64,000 nucleotides of DNA from Luteimonas gilva (GCF_005239095.1 NZ_SZUA01000002.1:806001-870000), one strand, 5' to 3'; shown: positions 35,545 to 44,191, numbered from the stretch's first letter. Notes: a model not told the origin generated them from the letters alone. Program-made: numbers and translations.

Positions 35545-37386
35545 ATGAAGTCCATCCGCCCCGTCCGCAGCCTGCTTGCCGCCGCCTTGGCCTTCGTCGC
35601 CGCGCCGGCGCTGGCGCAGACCTATTCCCAGACCGTCTTCATCGGCGACAGCCTCACCGACTCGGGCCACTTCCGCCCGGCGTTGATCGGCGTGGTCGGC
35701 CCGAACGGCGCGCTGATCGGCCGCTTCAGCACCAACCCTACCTGGGTCTGGTCGGAATTCGTGGCCGACTACTACGGCACCAACGCCACCAGCGACAACC
35801 AGGGCGGCACCAACTACGCCGTCGGCGGCGCCCGCACGGGCACCAACACCAGCGGCGCGCTCGGCCCGATTCCCTCGCTCGCCACGCAGACCACCAACTA
35901 CCTCGCCGCGCACGGCGGCCGCGCCGATCCGCGCGCGCTGTACACGGTTTGGGGCGGCGCCAACGACTTGTTCGCGGTCGCCGGCGGCGCGCCGCCGGTG
36001 CCGACCATCCCCAATGCGGTCGCGTCCGAAGTCGGCGTCGCCGTGGCGCTACAATCGGCCGGCGCGCGCTACATCCTGGTGCCGAACGTGCCGGATCTGG
36101 GCCAGACCCCGCAGTTCCGCGCCGGCGGTCCCGCGCAGCAAGCGGCGGGCACCCAATTGTCGACCACGTACAACAACGCGCTGTACGCCGGTTTGGCTTC
36201 GGCGGGCGTGCGCTTCATTCCGCTGGACACCTTCAGCCTGATCCGCGAAGTCGTGGCCAATCCGGCGCCGTTCGGCATCACCAACGTCACCGGCACGGCT
36301 TGCAATCCGCAGATCACCGCTTCGTCGGTGACCTGCAGCCCGACCAACTTCGTCAACCCGAGCGCGGCGGAAACTTACGCGTTCGCCGACGGCGTGCATC
36401 CTTCCAGCAAGTCGCACCGCATCCTCGCCGACTACGCCATCGCCACGCTGGAAGGTCCGCGCCAGATCGCGGTGCTGCCGTATTCGGCCTCGAACGTGGG
36501 CCGCTCGCGCGCCGAGCGCGTGGCGGCGCACCTGACGGGCGCGAGCCAAGCGGACGGCATGCGCTGGTGGGCCGACGTGCGCGGCGACAGCCAGCGTTAC
36601 GACCACGATCGCGGTACCGGCGCCGGCTTCGACGGCGGCGGTCCGACGCTGACTTTCGGTATCGACTGGGCCAGCGGCAACCTGACCTACGGCGCGTTCG
36701 CCGGCTATGGCCGGCAGAAGCTCGACTTCGGCGGCCGCGGCGGCGACTTCGACCAGAAGGACACTTCGATCGGCGGCTTCATCGGCTGGCAGGGCGACGG
36801 CGGCCTGTGGGCGAACGCGCAAGTCAGCTACAGCAAGATCGCCTACGACGTGACGCGCAAGGTGCGCTTGGATCAGGTGACCCGCGCGCATCACGGTTCG
36901 CCCGACGGCGACAACCTCAGCATCGGCGCCGAAGCCGGTTGGGAATTCGGCGAAGGCAAGCTGCGCCACGGTCCGGTGATCGGCGTGCTGTCGCAGCGCA
37001 TCGACGTCGACGGCTACGCGGAAAGCGATGCGAACTTGTCCACTTCGCTGGCGTTCCCGGAACAGAATTTCGATTCGCTGATCGGCCACGCCGGCTGGCA
37101 GGCGAGCTACGCGATCAACGATCACCTGACGCCGTACGCGCGCCTGACCTACGACCGCGAGTTCGAAGATCCGGCCAAGGAAGCCTTCGGCCGCGTGCAA
37201 TCGCTGCCCGGCACCGGCAACTACGCCGTTCCCGGCCTGGACATCGACCGCGACTACGGGACGCTGCAGCTCGGCGCCCGTTCCAAGCTGTTCGGCCTGG
37301 ACGCCAACATCGGCGCCAGCGTCACCTTGGGCCAGGAAGGCGGCAACAACGCCGGCGTGTACGCCACTTTGGGCAAGGGTTTCTAA
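35545..37386 (+). CDS. Autotransporter GDSL esterase/lipase (EstA type)
   Basis: A 613-residue protein exported by type V secretion. Signal peptide of 25 residues (AFVAAPALAQ). The passenger is an SGNH-hydrolase: nucleophile Ser36 in FIGDSLTDSG, oxyanion Gly in NYAVGGARTG, Asn in WGGANDLFAV, and the Asp282/His285 pair in FADGVHPSSKSH. The C-terminal ~270 residues form an autotransporter beta domain (alternating-pattern strands such as LTYGAFAGYGRQKLDF and GLWANAQVSYSKIAYDV), ending in phenylalanine as expected for outer-membrane insertion. ATG 35545 follows CAGGAG. It most likely displays an esterase on the cell surface. Confidence 0.93.
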   Translation: MKSIRPVRSLLAAALAFVAAPALAQTYSQTVFIGDSLTDSGHFRPALIGVVGPNGALIGRFSTNPTWVWSEFVADYYGTNATSDNQGGTNYAVGGARTGTNTSGALGPIPSLATQTTNYLAAHGGRADPRALYTVWGGANDLFAVAGGAPPVPTIPNAVASEVGVAVALQSAGARYILVPNVPDLGQTPQFRAGGPAQQAAGTQLSTTYNNALYAGLASAGVRFIPLDTFSLIREVVANPAPFGITNVTGTACNPQITASSVTCSPTNFVNPSAAETYAFADGVHPSSKSHRILADYAIATLEGPRQIAVLPYSASNVGRSRAERVAAHLTGASQADGMRWWADVRGDSQRYDHDRGTGAGFDGGGPTLTFGIDWASGNLTYGAFAGYGRQKLDFGGRGGDFDQKDTSIGGFIGWQGDGGLWANAQVSYSKIAYDVTRKVRLDQVTRAHHGSPDGDNLSIGAEAGWEFGEGKLRHGPVIGVLSQRIDVDGYAESDANLSTSLAFPEQNFDSLIGHAGWQASYAINDHLTPYARLTYDREFEDPAKEAFGRVQSLPGTGNYAVPGLDIDRDYGTLQLGARSKLFGLDANIGASVTLGQEGGNNAGVYATLGKGF

Positions 37387-37473
37387 GGCGAGCGGCGATG
37401 CGCCGGCGATGCGCCGGCGCTTCGCCGGCGCGTTGCCAAGCTTGGCCGCGCAGTCATAGACTGGCCGCGAAAC

Positions 37474-37547
37474 GCGGGTGTAGTTCAATGGTAGAACTGC
37501 AGCTTCCCAAGCTGCTAGCGTGGGTTCGATTCCCATCACCCGCTCCA
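37474..37547 (+). tRNA. tRNA-Gly, anticodon CCC
   Basis: A complete cloverleaf: acceptor arm GCGGGTG / CACCCGC, D arm with TAGTTCAATGGTAGAA, anticodon stem GCAGC / GCTGC with loop TTCCCAA (anticodon CCC), T arm TGGGTTCGATTCCCA, and an encoded 3' CCA. A possible -10 (TAGACT) lies just upstream. The tRNA gene is followed by the RimK locus. Confidence 0.97.
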
Positions 37548-37600
37548 AACGCGACTACGGCGACCCTGCGCGGTCGCCGTAATCATCTCCGGAGTTCCGT

Positions 37601-38065
37601 ATGCCCGATTCGCTCGTCACCCTGGGTTGGCGCGAATGGGTGGTCCTGCCGGGGTTGGGGATTCCGCGGCTGCGGGCGAAGGTCGACTCGGGCGCGCGCA
37701 GTTCGTCGCTGCATACCGATGCGCAATGGCGTTTCACCGAGGCCGGCGCGCCTTGGGTCGGGTTCCGGCTGACTCACGGCAAGGCGCGCGGGCTCGTCGT
37801 CGAAGCGCAGGCGCCGGTCCACGACGAGCGCGATGTGATCGATTCCGGCGGCCGTCGCGAGCGCCGCGTGTTCCTGCGTACGCCGCTGCGCCTGGCCGGA
37901 TGCGAGCGCGAGATCGAAATCAATCTGACAAACCGCGGCGCGATGCTGTTCCCGATGCTGCTCGGACGCACCGCCATCGCCGGCCTGTTCACCATCGACC
38001 CGGCAAGCTCTTTCCTGCACGGCCGCCCGCCGCGCCCACCTTCTTCCGCCGACACCGCCGCATGA
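37601..38065 (+). CDS. RimK-associated ATP-dependent zinc protease family protein
   Basis: A 154-residue protein of the family associated with RimK (aspartic-protease-like fold, sometimes named RimB or ATP-dependent zinc protease). [20 protein letters not shown] followed by [12 protein letters not shown] matches the family's KVDTGARTSALHA motif, and the C terminus has [20 protein letters not shown] (the family 'NR..M.YPMLLGR' region). It overlaps rimK by an ATGA junction and so is translationally coupled with the partner whose poly-glutamate product it may process (inference). Confidence 0.83.
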   Translation: MPDSLVTLGWREWVVLPGLGIPRLRAKVDSGARSSSLHTDAQWRFTEAGAPWVGFRLTHGKARGLVVEAQAPVHDERDVIDSGGRRERRVFLRTPLRLAGCEREIEINLTNRGAMLFPMLLGRTAIAGLFTIDPASSFLHGRPPRPPSSADTAA

Positions 38066-38988
38066 AACTCGCCATCCTGTCCCGCAACGGCAAGCTGTAT
38101 TCGACCCGGCGCCTGGTCGACGCCGCGCGCGAGCGCGGCCACACCGTGCGCGTGCTAGATCCTTTGCGCTGCTATATGCGCATCGCCAGCGACGGCTTCC
38201 AGATGCATTACAAGGGCCGCCAACTCGCCGGCTACGACGCGGTGCTGCCGCGCATCGGCGCCTCGATCACGCGCTACGGCACGGCCGTGCTGCGCCAATT
38301 CGAATTGATGGGCAGCTACACGCCCAACCCCGCCGGCGCGGTGCTGCGCGCGCGCGACAAGCTGCGCTGCCACCAGTTGCTGGCCGCGCAAGGCATCGAC
38401 CTGCCGGCCACAGTGTTCGGCGACAATCCGGACGACACGATGGACCTGCTGTCGATGCTCGGCCCGCCGCCGCACGTGATCAAGCTCAACGAAGGCACCC
38501 AAGGGGCGGGTGTGATGCTGACCGAAAAGCCCTCGGCTTCGCGCGGCGTGATCGAAGCGCTGCGCGGGCTGTACGCGAACTTCCTGGTGCAGGAGTTCAT
38601 CGGCGAAGCCAAGGGCGCGGATCTGCGCTGCTTCGTGGTCGGCGGCCAAGTGGTGGCGGCGATGCGCCGACAAGCCGAGCAGGGCGAGTTCCGTTCCAAC
38701 CTGCACCGTGGCGGCACCGCCGAACGGGCCGTGGCCAGCGCCGACGAACAGGCCGCGGCCGTCCGCGCGGCCAAGGTGATCGGGCTGGGGGTGGCCGGCG
38801 TGGATCTGATCCAGTCGGCAAGGGGGCCGCTGATCCTGGAGGTCAATTCGTCGCCGGGCCTGGAAGGCATCGAAGCGGCCAGTGGCATCGATATCGCCGG
38901 CAAAATCATCGAAAACATCGCTAAAAAGCAGAAACGGCATAAAGCCGCGCTAGCCAAGAATGGGGTCGCTCCGCTTCTTAACAAATAG
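38062..38988 (+). CDS. rimK: Alpha-L-glutamate ligase, RimK (ribosomal S6 modification)
   Basis: A 308-residue ATP-grasp ligase that adds glutamate to the C terminus of ribosomal protein S6. Motifs: [20 protein letters not shown] near the middle, ATP-grasp [16 protein letters not shown] (P-loop-like), [20 protein letters not shown], and the Mg-ligand segment [23 protein letters not shown] 38062 overlaps the previous stop codon by one base pair (ATGA). C-terminal tail is Lys-rich. The neighbouring gene is the RimK-associated protease, a pairing known in this family. Confidence 0.92.
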   Translation: MKLAILSRNGKLYSTRRLVDAARERGHTVRVLDPLRCYMRIASDGFQMHYKGRQLAGYDAVLPRIGASITRYGTAVLRQFELMGSYTPNPAGAVLRARDKLRCHQLLAAQGIDLPATVFGDNPDDTMDLLSMLGPPPHVIKLNEGTQGAGVMLTEKPSASRGVIEALRGLYANFLVQEFIGEAKGADLRCFVVGGQVVAAMRRQAEQGEFRSNLHRGGTAERAVASADEQAAAVRAAKVIGLGVAGVDLIQSARGPLILEVNSSPGLEGIEAASGIDIAGKIIENIAKKQKRHKAALAKNGVAPLLNK

Positions 38989-39039
38989 TTAGCATTCCGT
39001 TTAACTGAGCTTTAATCGACCCCGGCGTAGCCTAGTCCG

Positions 39040-39152
39040 GACCGAAATCCCGCGCCTCTCTCTTGGTTGGACTATCCCTGTCGAGAACGCAGATTACGGT
39101 AATCGGGGCAGTACTTTTCGCCCAAGCGGCCAACACCGCTTGGGCTTTTTTC
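39040..39152 (+). ncRNA. Possible small RNA or long 3' leader between rimK and the response regulator
   Basis: The roughly 300-base gap after rimK (38989-39289) has no open frame of merit but contains a compact, structure-rich stretch ending in a strong Rho-independent terminator at 39120-39152. Upstream of the terminator lie a small hairpin (GATTACGGTAATC) and pyrimidine-rich segments. It could be the 3' end of the rimK transcript, an independent sRNA, or a leader terminated before the response regulator gene at 39290. I can not identify a family. Confidence 0.3.
39120..39152 (+). terminator. Rho-independent terminator upstream of the response regulator
   Basis: Stem GCCCAAGCGG / CCGCTTGGGC with a 6-base loop (CCAACA), followed by TTTTTT. 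It lies 132 bases after rimK and 137 before the response-regulator ATG. Confidence 0.85.
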
Positions 39153-39289
39153 TGTCCGTTCGCCGAGGGCCGCGCGGGATTTTCCTTTCACCCGATTTGT
39201 TAAGCGGCCTGTGCAAGAATGCCGGATCGATCGATTCGGAACTGGCCGCGCCGGTGCCGGTCGAATCACCACTCACACGGGACAGCCTG

Positions 39290-39973
39290 ATGCGCATCCT
39301 CGTCATCGAAGACAACCAGGACATCGCCGCCAACCTGGGCGACTACCTCGAAGACCGCGGCCATACGGTCGATTTCGCCGCCGACGGCGTCACCGGCCTG
39401 CACCTGGCCGTGGTCAACGACTTCGACGCGATCGTGCTCGATCTGAACCTGCCCGGCCTGGACGGGCTGGAAGTCTGCCGCAAGCTGCGCAACGAAGCGC
39501 GCAAGCAGACCCCGGTGCTGATGCTCACCGCCCGCGACAGCCTCGACAACAAACTGGCAGGCTTCGATTCCGGCGCCGACGACTATCTGATCAAGCCGTT
39601 CGCACTGCAGGAAGTGGAAGTGCGCTTGAACGCGCTGTCGCGCCGCGGCCGCGGCGTGCAGACCCGGGTGCTGGAAGTGGCCGACCTGGAATACAACCTG
39701 GACACGCTGGAAGTGCGCCGCGAAGGCAAGCTGCTGCAGCTCAATCCGACCGCGCTGAAGATCCTGCAGGCATTGATGGAAGCCTCGCCGGCGGTGGTCA
39801 CGCGGCAGGAGCTGGAAACCCGGGTCTGGGGCGAGGAATTGCCGGATTCGGATTCGCTGCGCGTGCACATCCACGGTCTGCGCGCGGTGGTCGACAAGCC
39901 GTTCCCGACCCAGCTGATCCAGACCCGGCACGGCATCGGCTACCGCATCGCCGCGCCCGATGCCGGCACCTGA
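39290..39973 (+). CDS. OmpR-family response regulator
   Basis: A 227-residue two-component regulator: receiver domain with the phosphoacceptor Asp51 (DFDAIVLDLNLPGLDGLEV), Thr80 (PVLMLTARD) and Lys102 (DDYLIKPFA), followed by a winged-helix DNA-binding domain (QLNPTALKILQALMEASPAV; the RVWGEELPDSDSLRVHIHGL segment; GIGYRI). The start is ATG 39290 (MRILVIEDNQD); an upstream in-frame start would add a non-conserved stretch. It overlaps the histidine kinase gene by about 14 bases, indicating coupled expression. Target genes unknown. Confidence 0.94.
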   Translation: MRILVIEDNQDIAANLGDYLEDRGHTVDFAADGVTGLHLAVVNDFDAIVLDLNLPGLDGLEVCRKLRNEARKQTPVLMLTARDSLDNKLAGFDSGADDYLIKPFALQEVEVRLNALSRRGRGVQTRVLEVADLEYNLDTLEVRREGKLLQLNPTALKILQALMEASPAVVTRQELETRVWGEELPDSDSLRVHIHGLRAVVDKPFPTQLIQTRHGIGYRIAAPDAGT

Positions 39974-41306
39974 CCCGGCGCCCGCGCGACGCGTTTCGCG
40001 CTACCGGAGGCGGCTGCGCAGCCGCATCATCCTCTCGTTCGTGCTGCTGGGCTTCGGCCTGACGGCGCTATTCGCGTTCGCCACGAACTGGACCCGCACC
40101 CGGGTCGAGAACTCGCTGGTCGAAGACGTGATGAACCGCAACATCGACGAATACGCGCGCCAGTATTTCGCCGATCCGGACCGCAAGCCCGAGTTCGGCG
40201 TGCAGCAGATGCTGGGCCGGGTGGTGAAGAAGGACCGTTTCGACGAACTGCGGGTCGAACAGCCGGAGTGGTACGCGCTGTCCGACGGCATCCACAGCAT
40301 CCAAGGCAAGAACGAGGACGGCAGCCCGTTCGCCTACAAGCTGGCGGTGCGCAAGACGCCGGACGAATGGTTCTTCCTGGCCTACGACATGACCCAGGCC
40401 ATCCGCAGCGAAGAGCAGTTCAACCGCGCCATCTACAGCTCGGTGATCTTCTTCACCTTGCTGTCGCTGGTGGTCGGGCTGTGGGCGGCCTCGCGCGTGA
40501 TGAGCCCGGTGTCGGAACTGGCGCGGCGCTTGCAGGCCTCCGGCAGCGAAGCGCAGCCCGAGGCGCTGGCCGCGCATTTCCCGGACGACGAAGTGGGCCA
40601 GTTGGCCGAGGCCTTGGACGATTACGCCACGCGCCTGACCGAAGTCGTGCAACGCGACCGCGAGTTCAACGCCGACGTCAGCCACGAACTGCGCACGCCG
40701 CTGGCGGTGATCAAAGGCGCGGTCGAATTGCTGTTGTCCAAGCCGGAACTGGACGAGAAGACCCGCGCCCGCCTGCAGCGCATCCAGCGCGCCGAGCAGC
40801 AATGCACCGACCTGATCAGCGCCTTGCTGCTGCTGTCGCGGAACGAACGCGGCCACGGCGCCACCGACGTCGCCAAACTATCGGAACAACTGCTCGACGC
40901 GCACCGCAGCCAGCTCGGCGGCAAGCCGCTGGAACTGCGCGTGGAAGGCGAACGCGGCTTGGTGGTCGACGCGCCGGAATCGGCGGTGAACGTGGCGCTG
41001 GGTAATCTGATCGGCAACGCGGTCAAGTACACGACTTCGGGCGAGGTGATCGTACGCCTGCATCCGGAGGACAAGTCGGTGGAAGTGGTCGATTCCGGCC
41101 CCGGCCTCAGCGCCGAAGACGCGGCGCGGCTGTTCGAACGCGGCTACCGCGGCACCCACGCCGAACATTCGCAGGGCGGCGGCATCGGTTTGTCGATCGT
41201 GCGCCGCTTGTGCGCATTGTACGGATGGCAGGTGCGCGTGGTGCCGGGCGAAGAGCGCGGGGTGGTGGCGACACTGACTTTCGCGGCGGCGCGATCGGTC
41301 GCGTAG
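39960..41306 (+). CDS. Sensor histidine kinase
   Basis: A 448-residue membrane kinase. The first transmembrane segment is IILSFVLLGFGLTALFAFA (residues 23-41); a periplasmic domain of about 120 residues follows; the second is SSVIFFTLLSLVVGLWAASR. A HAMP-like linker precedes the dimerisation/phosphotransfer helix with His242 in NADVSHELRTPLAVIKGA, and an HATPase domain with N, G1 and G2 boxes (NLIGNAVKYT; DSGPGLS; GGGIGLSIVRR). ATG 39960 overlaps the regulator gene. The stop TAG lies inside a repeat arm (GTAGGGTGGG at 41303). Signal unknown. Confidence 0.93.
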   Translation: MPAPDPAPARRVSRYRRRLRSRIILSFVLLGFGLTALFAFATNWTRTRVENSLVEDVMNRNIDEYARQYFADPDRKPEFGVQQMLGRVVKKDRFDELRVEQPEWYALSDGIHSIQGKNEDGSPFAYKLAVRKTPDEWFFLAYDMTQAIRSEEQFNRAIYSSVIFFTLLSLVVGLWAASRVMSPVSELARRLQASGSEAQPEALAAHFPDDEVGQLAEALDDYATRLTEVVQRDREFNADVSHELRTPLAVIKGAVELLLSKPELDEKTRARLQRIQRAEQQCTDLISALLLLSRNERGHGATDVAKLSEQLLDAHRSQLGGKPLELRVEGERGLVVDAPESAVNVALGNLIGNAVKYTTSGEVIVRLHPEDKSVEVVDSGPGLSAEDAARLFERGYRGTHAEHSQGGGIGLSIVRRLCALYGWQVRVVPGEERGVVATLTFAAARSVA

Positions 41307-41439
41307 GGTGGGCTTTAGCCCACCATTGCCATCATGCCGCTCGCCGCAATCCCCGGCGAAGCGTGCCGATGAATTTTGTTTTCGCCGATTGTTCGTCGCG
41401 ACCTGTCGAATGGCAATGGTGGGCTAAAGCCCACCCTAC
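41303..41439. repeat. Long inverted repeat, family D (overlaps the kinase stop codon)
   Basis: Left arm GTAGGGTGGGCTTTAGCCCA followed by CCATTGCCAT; right arm ATGGCAATGGTGGG and CTAAAGCCCACCCTAC. Each arm is itself a short palindrome (GGGCTTTAGCCC). The spacer of about 80 bases is unusually long compared with the REP pairs. The kinase TAG stop codon is part of the left arm. Confidence 0.85.
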
Positions 41440-41450
41440 GCGCCGTGCGA

Positions 41451-42365
41451 TCAGGCCGGCTCGAGCCAGCCGTATTTGTCCGGCGTCTTGCCGTCGAACA
41501 GGCCGAAGAACAGTTCCTGCATCTTCTTCGTGATCGGACCGGGCTTGCCGCTGCCGACCTGGCGTCCGTCGACCGAGCGGATCGGGGTGATTTCCGCGGC
41601 GGTGCCGCACATGAACAATTCGTCGCATAGGTACAGGTATTCGCGCGGCAGATCGCGCTCGACCACGGCGATGCCGGCTTCGCGCGCCAGCGTGATCAGC
41701 GTGTTGCGGGTGATGCCGTTGAGCAGCGCGGCGCTGACCGGCGTGGTGTGCAGCGCGCCGTCGAAGACCAAGAACAGATTCTCGCCCGCGCCTTCGCTGA
41801 GCAAACCGGTGGAAGCCAGCGCGATGCCTTCGCCGAAACCGAGCCGGCGCGCTTCGCGCGCGACCAACTGGCCGGACAGATAATTGCCGCCGGCCTTCGC
41901 GCCGGCCGGGATCGTGTTCGGCGCGAAACGCTGCCAGCTGGAGACGCAAGCGTCGATGCCCTCTTCGAGCACGCTCGCGCCCAAGTATTGGCCCATCTTC
42001 CAAGTCGCCACCGCGACATCGGTGGGCGTGTCCGCCGACAGGCCGAAACCGCCCAGGCCCCGATAGGCGACCGGACGCAGATAGTCGGTGGTGTTGTCGT
42101 TGGCTTTGATGACTTCGCGGCACGCCTGATTGATCTGTTCGAGCGTGTACGGCACGGCCATGTCGTAGATCTTGGCCGAAGCGAACAAGCGGGCGTTGTG
42201 ATCCGTCAGGCGGAAGATGGCCGGGCCGTTATGGGTCTGGTAGCAGCGGATGCCTTCGAACACCGACGAGCCGTAGTGCACGACATGCGACATCACATGG
42301 GTGGTCGCTTCCGCCCAAGGCTTGATCTTGCCGTTGTGCCAGATCCATTCGGGGTAAGCGGCCAT
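41451..42365 (-). CDS. ilvE: Branched-chain amino acid aminotransferase
   Basis: A 304-residue fold type IV PLP enzyme, last step of valine, leucine and isoleucine synthesis (and the first of their breakdown). PLP lysine Lys157 in AGAKAGGNYLSGQLVAREA; other fold-IV motifs YGSSVFEGIRCYQ near the N terminus and SEGAGENLFLVFDGAL in the second half; C-terminal CGTAAEITPIRSVDGRQVG. Normal length. Single gene, convergent with the histidine kinase. Confidence 0.96.
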   Translation of the reverse strand: MAAYPEWIWHNGKIKPWAEATTHVMSHVVHYGSSVFEGIRCYQTHNGPAIFRLTDHNARLFASAKIYDMAVPYTLEQINQACREVIKANDNTTDYLRPVAYRGLGGFGLSADTPTDVAVATWKMGQYLGASVLEEGIDACVSSWQRFAPNTIPAGAKAGGNYLSGQLVAREARRLGFGEGIALASTGLLSEGAGENLFLVFDGALHTTPVSAALLNGITRNTLITLAREAGIAVVERDLPREYLYLCDELFMCGTAAEITPIRSVDGRQVGSGKPGPITKKMQELFFGLFDGKTPDKYGWLEPA

Positions 42366-42406
42366 GCCAGGCTCCGAAAAAAGCGCGATTGCGAGCCCGA
42401 TATTGT

Positions 42407-42440
42407 GCCCGAAGCGGCCGGGCTACGCCGCTCCCACAAA
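42407..42440. repeat. Degenerate half element between ilvE and the DUF4124-like gene
   Basis: CCGAAGCGGCCGGGCTACGC followed by CGCTCCCACAAA. It looks like a fusion of a family-E tail (GGGCTACGCC) with the right end of family B (CGCTCCCACAAA), with no mirrored arm. Confidence 0.45.
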
Positions 42441-43106
42441 TCAGAGGCGGATCCACCAGCAGCCCATATGCCGCTGCAGGCCGAACACGCTGCGCGACGG
42501 CGTGGCGCCATCGCCTGAGGTCTGTTCGATGCGCAGGGCGACCGGCGGGCCGCGACGCACCGCTTGCTGCGGGTAGTAGTCGGGATCGGGCGGCGGCGCG
42601 GGCGCTTCGTCGCCCGCAACGTCCTGGCCATGGCCTTCGAGGCTGAAAGGCACGGAGACGCCGCCTGCGGCCGCGTCGGGGGCGAGCGTAGGTTCGGGTT
42701 CGTAGACCCGCGCATAGACCGGGACGATATCGATCAGCGGCCGTTTCGCCAGCGCATCCAGCCGTCCCATCAATCCGTAGGCGGTGCGCGTGGACATGCC
42801 CGCCCAGTGCACCACGCCGGCCAGGCGATTGGCGTCGCGGGCGTCGAAGGCTGAGGTCATTTCGTACACCAGGTCGCGGATGTTGCGCGCGCAGCCGCCG
42901 TAGCGGCGCGAGTTCATGGCCTGTCCGGCCTGCGCATGCGGCACGCGTTCGACCGCGCCGATATATTCGCAAGGCCGGTCGGTATAGACGGCATTGCCGT
43001 CCGGACCGGTACAGCGCCGCACCTGCGCCGCCGCGTGCGTAGGCCACCAGGCCGCCGCTGCGGGTAGCAGCGCCAGGATCAGGCAGCGGGAGAAGAGGGC
43101 GGGCAT
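42441..43106 (-). CDS. Secreted DUF4124-like protein
   Basis: A 221-residue exported protein: signal peptide MPALFSRCLILALLPAAAAW ending in AAA-Q. The mature N terminus has a DUF4124-like start VRRCTGPDGNAVYTDRPCEY, which typically covers the first 40 residues of periplasmic proteins of unknown function; the remainder has no recognised domain. Several cysteines (RRC, DRPC, GGCARN, MGCWW) suggest disulfides. Transcribed alone on the minus strand. Function unknown. Confidence 0.7.
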   Translation of the reverse strand: MPALFSRCLILALLPAAAAWWPTHAAAQVRRCTGPDGNAVYTDRPCEYIGAVERVPHAQAGQAMNSRRYGGCARNIRDLVYEMTSAFDARDANRLAGVVHWAGMSTRTAYGLMGRLDALAKRPLIDIVPVYARVYEPEPTLAPDAAAGGVSVPFSLEGHGQDVAGDEAPAPPPDPDYYPQQAVRRGPPVALRIEQTSGDGATPSRSVFGLQRHMGCWWIRL

Positions 43107-43179
43107 CGCGGCAGACTAGCGTTCGCTCCGCTCGGCGGGAAGTGCGGCCGTCAGGCTTTGCCTTCGGTTTTGTGTAGAG

Positions 43180-43269
43180 GCGTAGCCCGGGTAAGCGAAG
43201 CGCACCCGGGACGCCATGTCGGAGTTTGCGACGAAAGCCCGGGTTGCGCTTCGCTTACCCGGGCTACGC
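43180..43269. repeat. Inverted repeat, family E
   Basis: GCGTAGCCCGGGTAAGCGAA and GCGCACCCGGG on the left; AGCCCGGGTTGCGCTTCGCT and TACCCGGGCTACGC on the right, with a spacer of about 25 bases. Each arm contains CCCGGG palindromes. It lies between the DUF4124-like gene and metF. Confidence 0.8.
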
Positions 43270-43279
43270 CGCTGCGAAA

Positions 43280-43304
43280 AGCTCGCGGCTGAAGCCGCTC
43301 CCAC
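43280..43304. repeat. Half REP, family B, next to family E
   Basis: AGCTCGCGGCTGAAGCCGCT followed by CCCAC, the right arm of the family-B element, without its left arm. It directly follows the family-E repeat, giving a composite. Confidence 0.7.
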
Positions 43305-43315
43305 AAGAGCGAGGT

Positions 43316-44143
43316 TCAGCCGAGGCGGGACAGGACGCTCAGGGTGGGCTTGGAAAGGTTCAGCGTGTAGAAGTGCAATGCGGGCGCGCCGCCATCGACC
43401 AGGCGCCGGCACAAGTCCGCGACGAAGTCCGCGGCGAAGTCGCGGATCGCCTCCACGTCGTCGCCGTAGGCCAGCATGCGCTTGCCGATCCAGCGCGGGA
43501 TCTCCGCGCCGCAGGTTTCCGAGAAGCGGCGCAGCTGGGAAAAATTGGAGATCGGCATGATCCCCGGCACGATCGGCACCGTCACGCCGAGCTTGCGCGC
43601 GTCGTCCACGAAGCGGAAATAGGCGTCGGCGTTGTAGAAGTACTGGGTGATCGCGCCGTCCGCGCCGGCATCGATCTTGGCCTTGAAGTGTTTCAGGTCG
43701 GCCATCGCGTGTTCGGATTGCGGGTGCGTCTCCGGATAGCAGCCCACTTCGATATGGAAGAAACCGTCGTGCTCGCGGCGGATGAATTCGACCAGGTCGG
43801 TGGCGTAGCGGAAGTCGCCGGTATGGCCCATGCCCGAAGGCAGGTCGCCGCGCAACGCGACGATGCGGCGGCAACCCATGTCCTTGTAGCGCTGCAGCAG
43901 CGCGCCCAGCTCGGCGCGGGTGCCGCCGACGCAGGAGATGTGCGGCGCGGCGTCCAGGCCGTGGGTGTGGTGCAGGCGCTGCACCGTTTCGGGCGTGTAG
44001 TCGAGCGTGGATCCGCCGGCGCCGAAGGTGCACGAAACGTATTCCGGGGAAAGCTTCTTCAGGCGCAACGCGACTTTATCGAGCTGCTCGCGCTGCTCGT
44101 CGGTTTTCGGCGGGAAGAACTCGAAGCTGATCGGGGTCTGCAT
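43316..44143 (-). CDS. metF: Methylenetetrahydrofolate reductase
   Basis: A 275-residue FAD enzyme reducing 5,10-methylene-THF to 5-methyl-THF for methionine synthesis. N terminus MQTPISFEFFPPKTDEQREQ, then SCTFGAGGSTLDYT, HISCVGGTRAELGALL, RIVALRGDLPSGMG and IGCYPETHPQSE-type segments are characteristic. The frame is open upstream (to 44197), but ATG 44143 is preferred: it follows GGAGCAAGCG and matches the family N terminus. It follows ahcY on the same strand with repeats between. Confidence 0.95.
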   Translation of the reverse strand: MQTPISFEFFPPKTDEQREQLDKVALRLKKLSPEYVSCTFGAGGSTLDYTPETVQRLHHTHGLDAAPHISCVGGTRAELGALLQRYKDMGCRRIVALRGDLPSGMGHTGDFRYATDLVEFIRREHDGFFHIEVGCYPETHPQSEHAMADLKHFKAKIDAGADGAITQYFYNADAYFRFVDDARKLGVTVPIVPGIMPISNFSQLRRFSETCGAEIPRWIGKRMLAYGDDVEAIRDFAADFVADLCRRLVDGGAPALHFYTLNLSKPTLSVLSRLG

Positions 44144-44184
44144 CGCTTGCTCCGGAGCGACCCGGCCGTAGCCGGGTCTTTTTT
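44144..44184 (-). promoter_or_regulatory. metF leader hairpin, possibly masking the ribosome-binding site
   Basis: In transcript orientation, GACCCGGC / GCCGGGTC (44159-44178) forms a stem 16 to 35 bases before the metF ATG, and GCTCCGGAGC (44149-44158), which contains the GGAG Shine-Dalgarno, is itself a palindrome. Folding could hide the start. The plus strand also carries TTTTTT after the stem, so it could instead be an antisense-direction terminator. Confidence 0.35.
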
Positions 44185-44191
44185 GCTTAGC

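Noticed and set aside
37391-37432. GC-rich hairpin after the esterase as a terminator
   Set aside because: It has a strong palindrome (GCGCCGGCG-CTT-CGCCGGCGC) but no U-run, so at best it is a weak transcript-end signal.
35496-37772. A plus-strand frame through the esterase and the tRNA gene
   Set aside because: It reads out of frame with the esterase and translates tRNA sequence (the [20 protein letters not shown] peptide is a well-known tRNA-Gly shadow).
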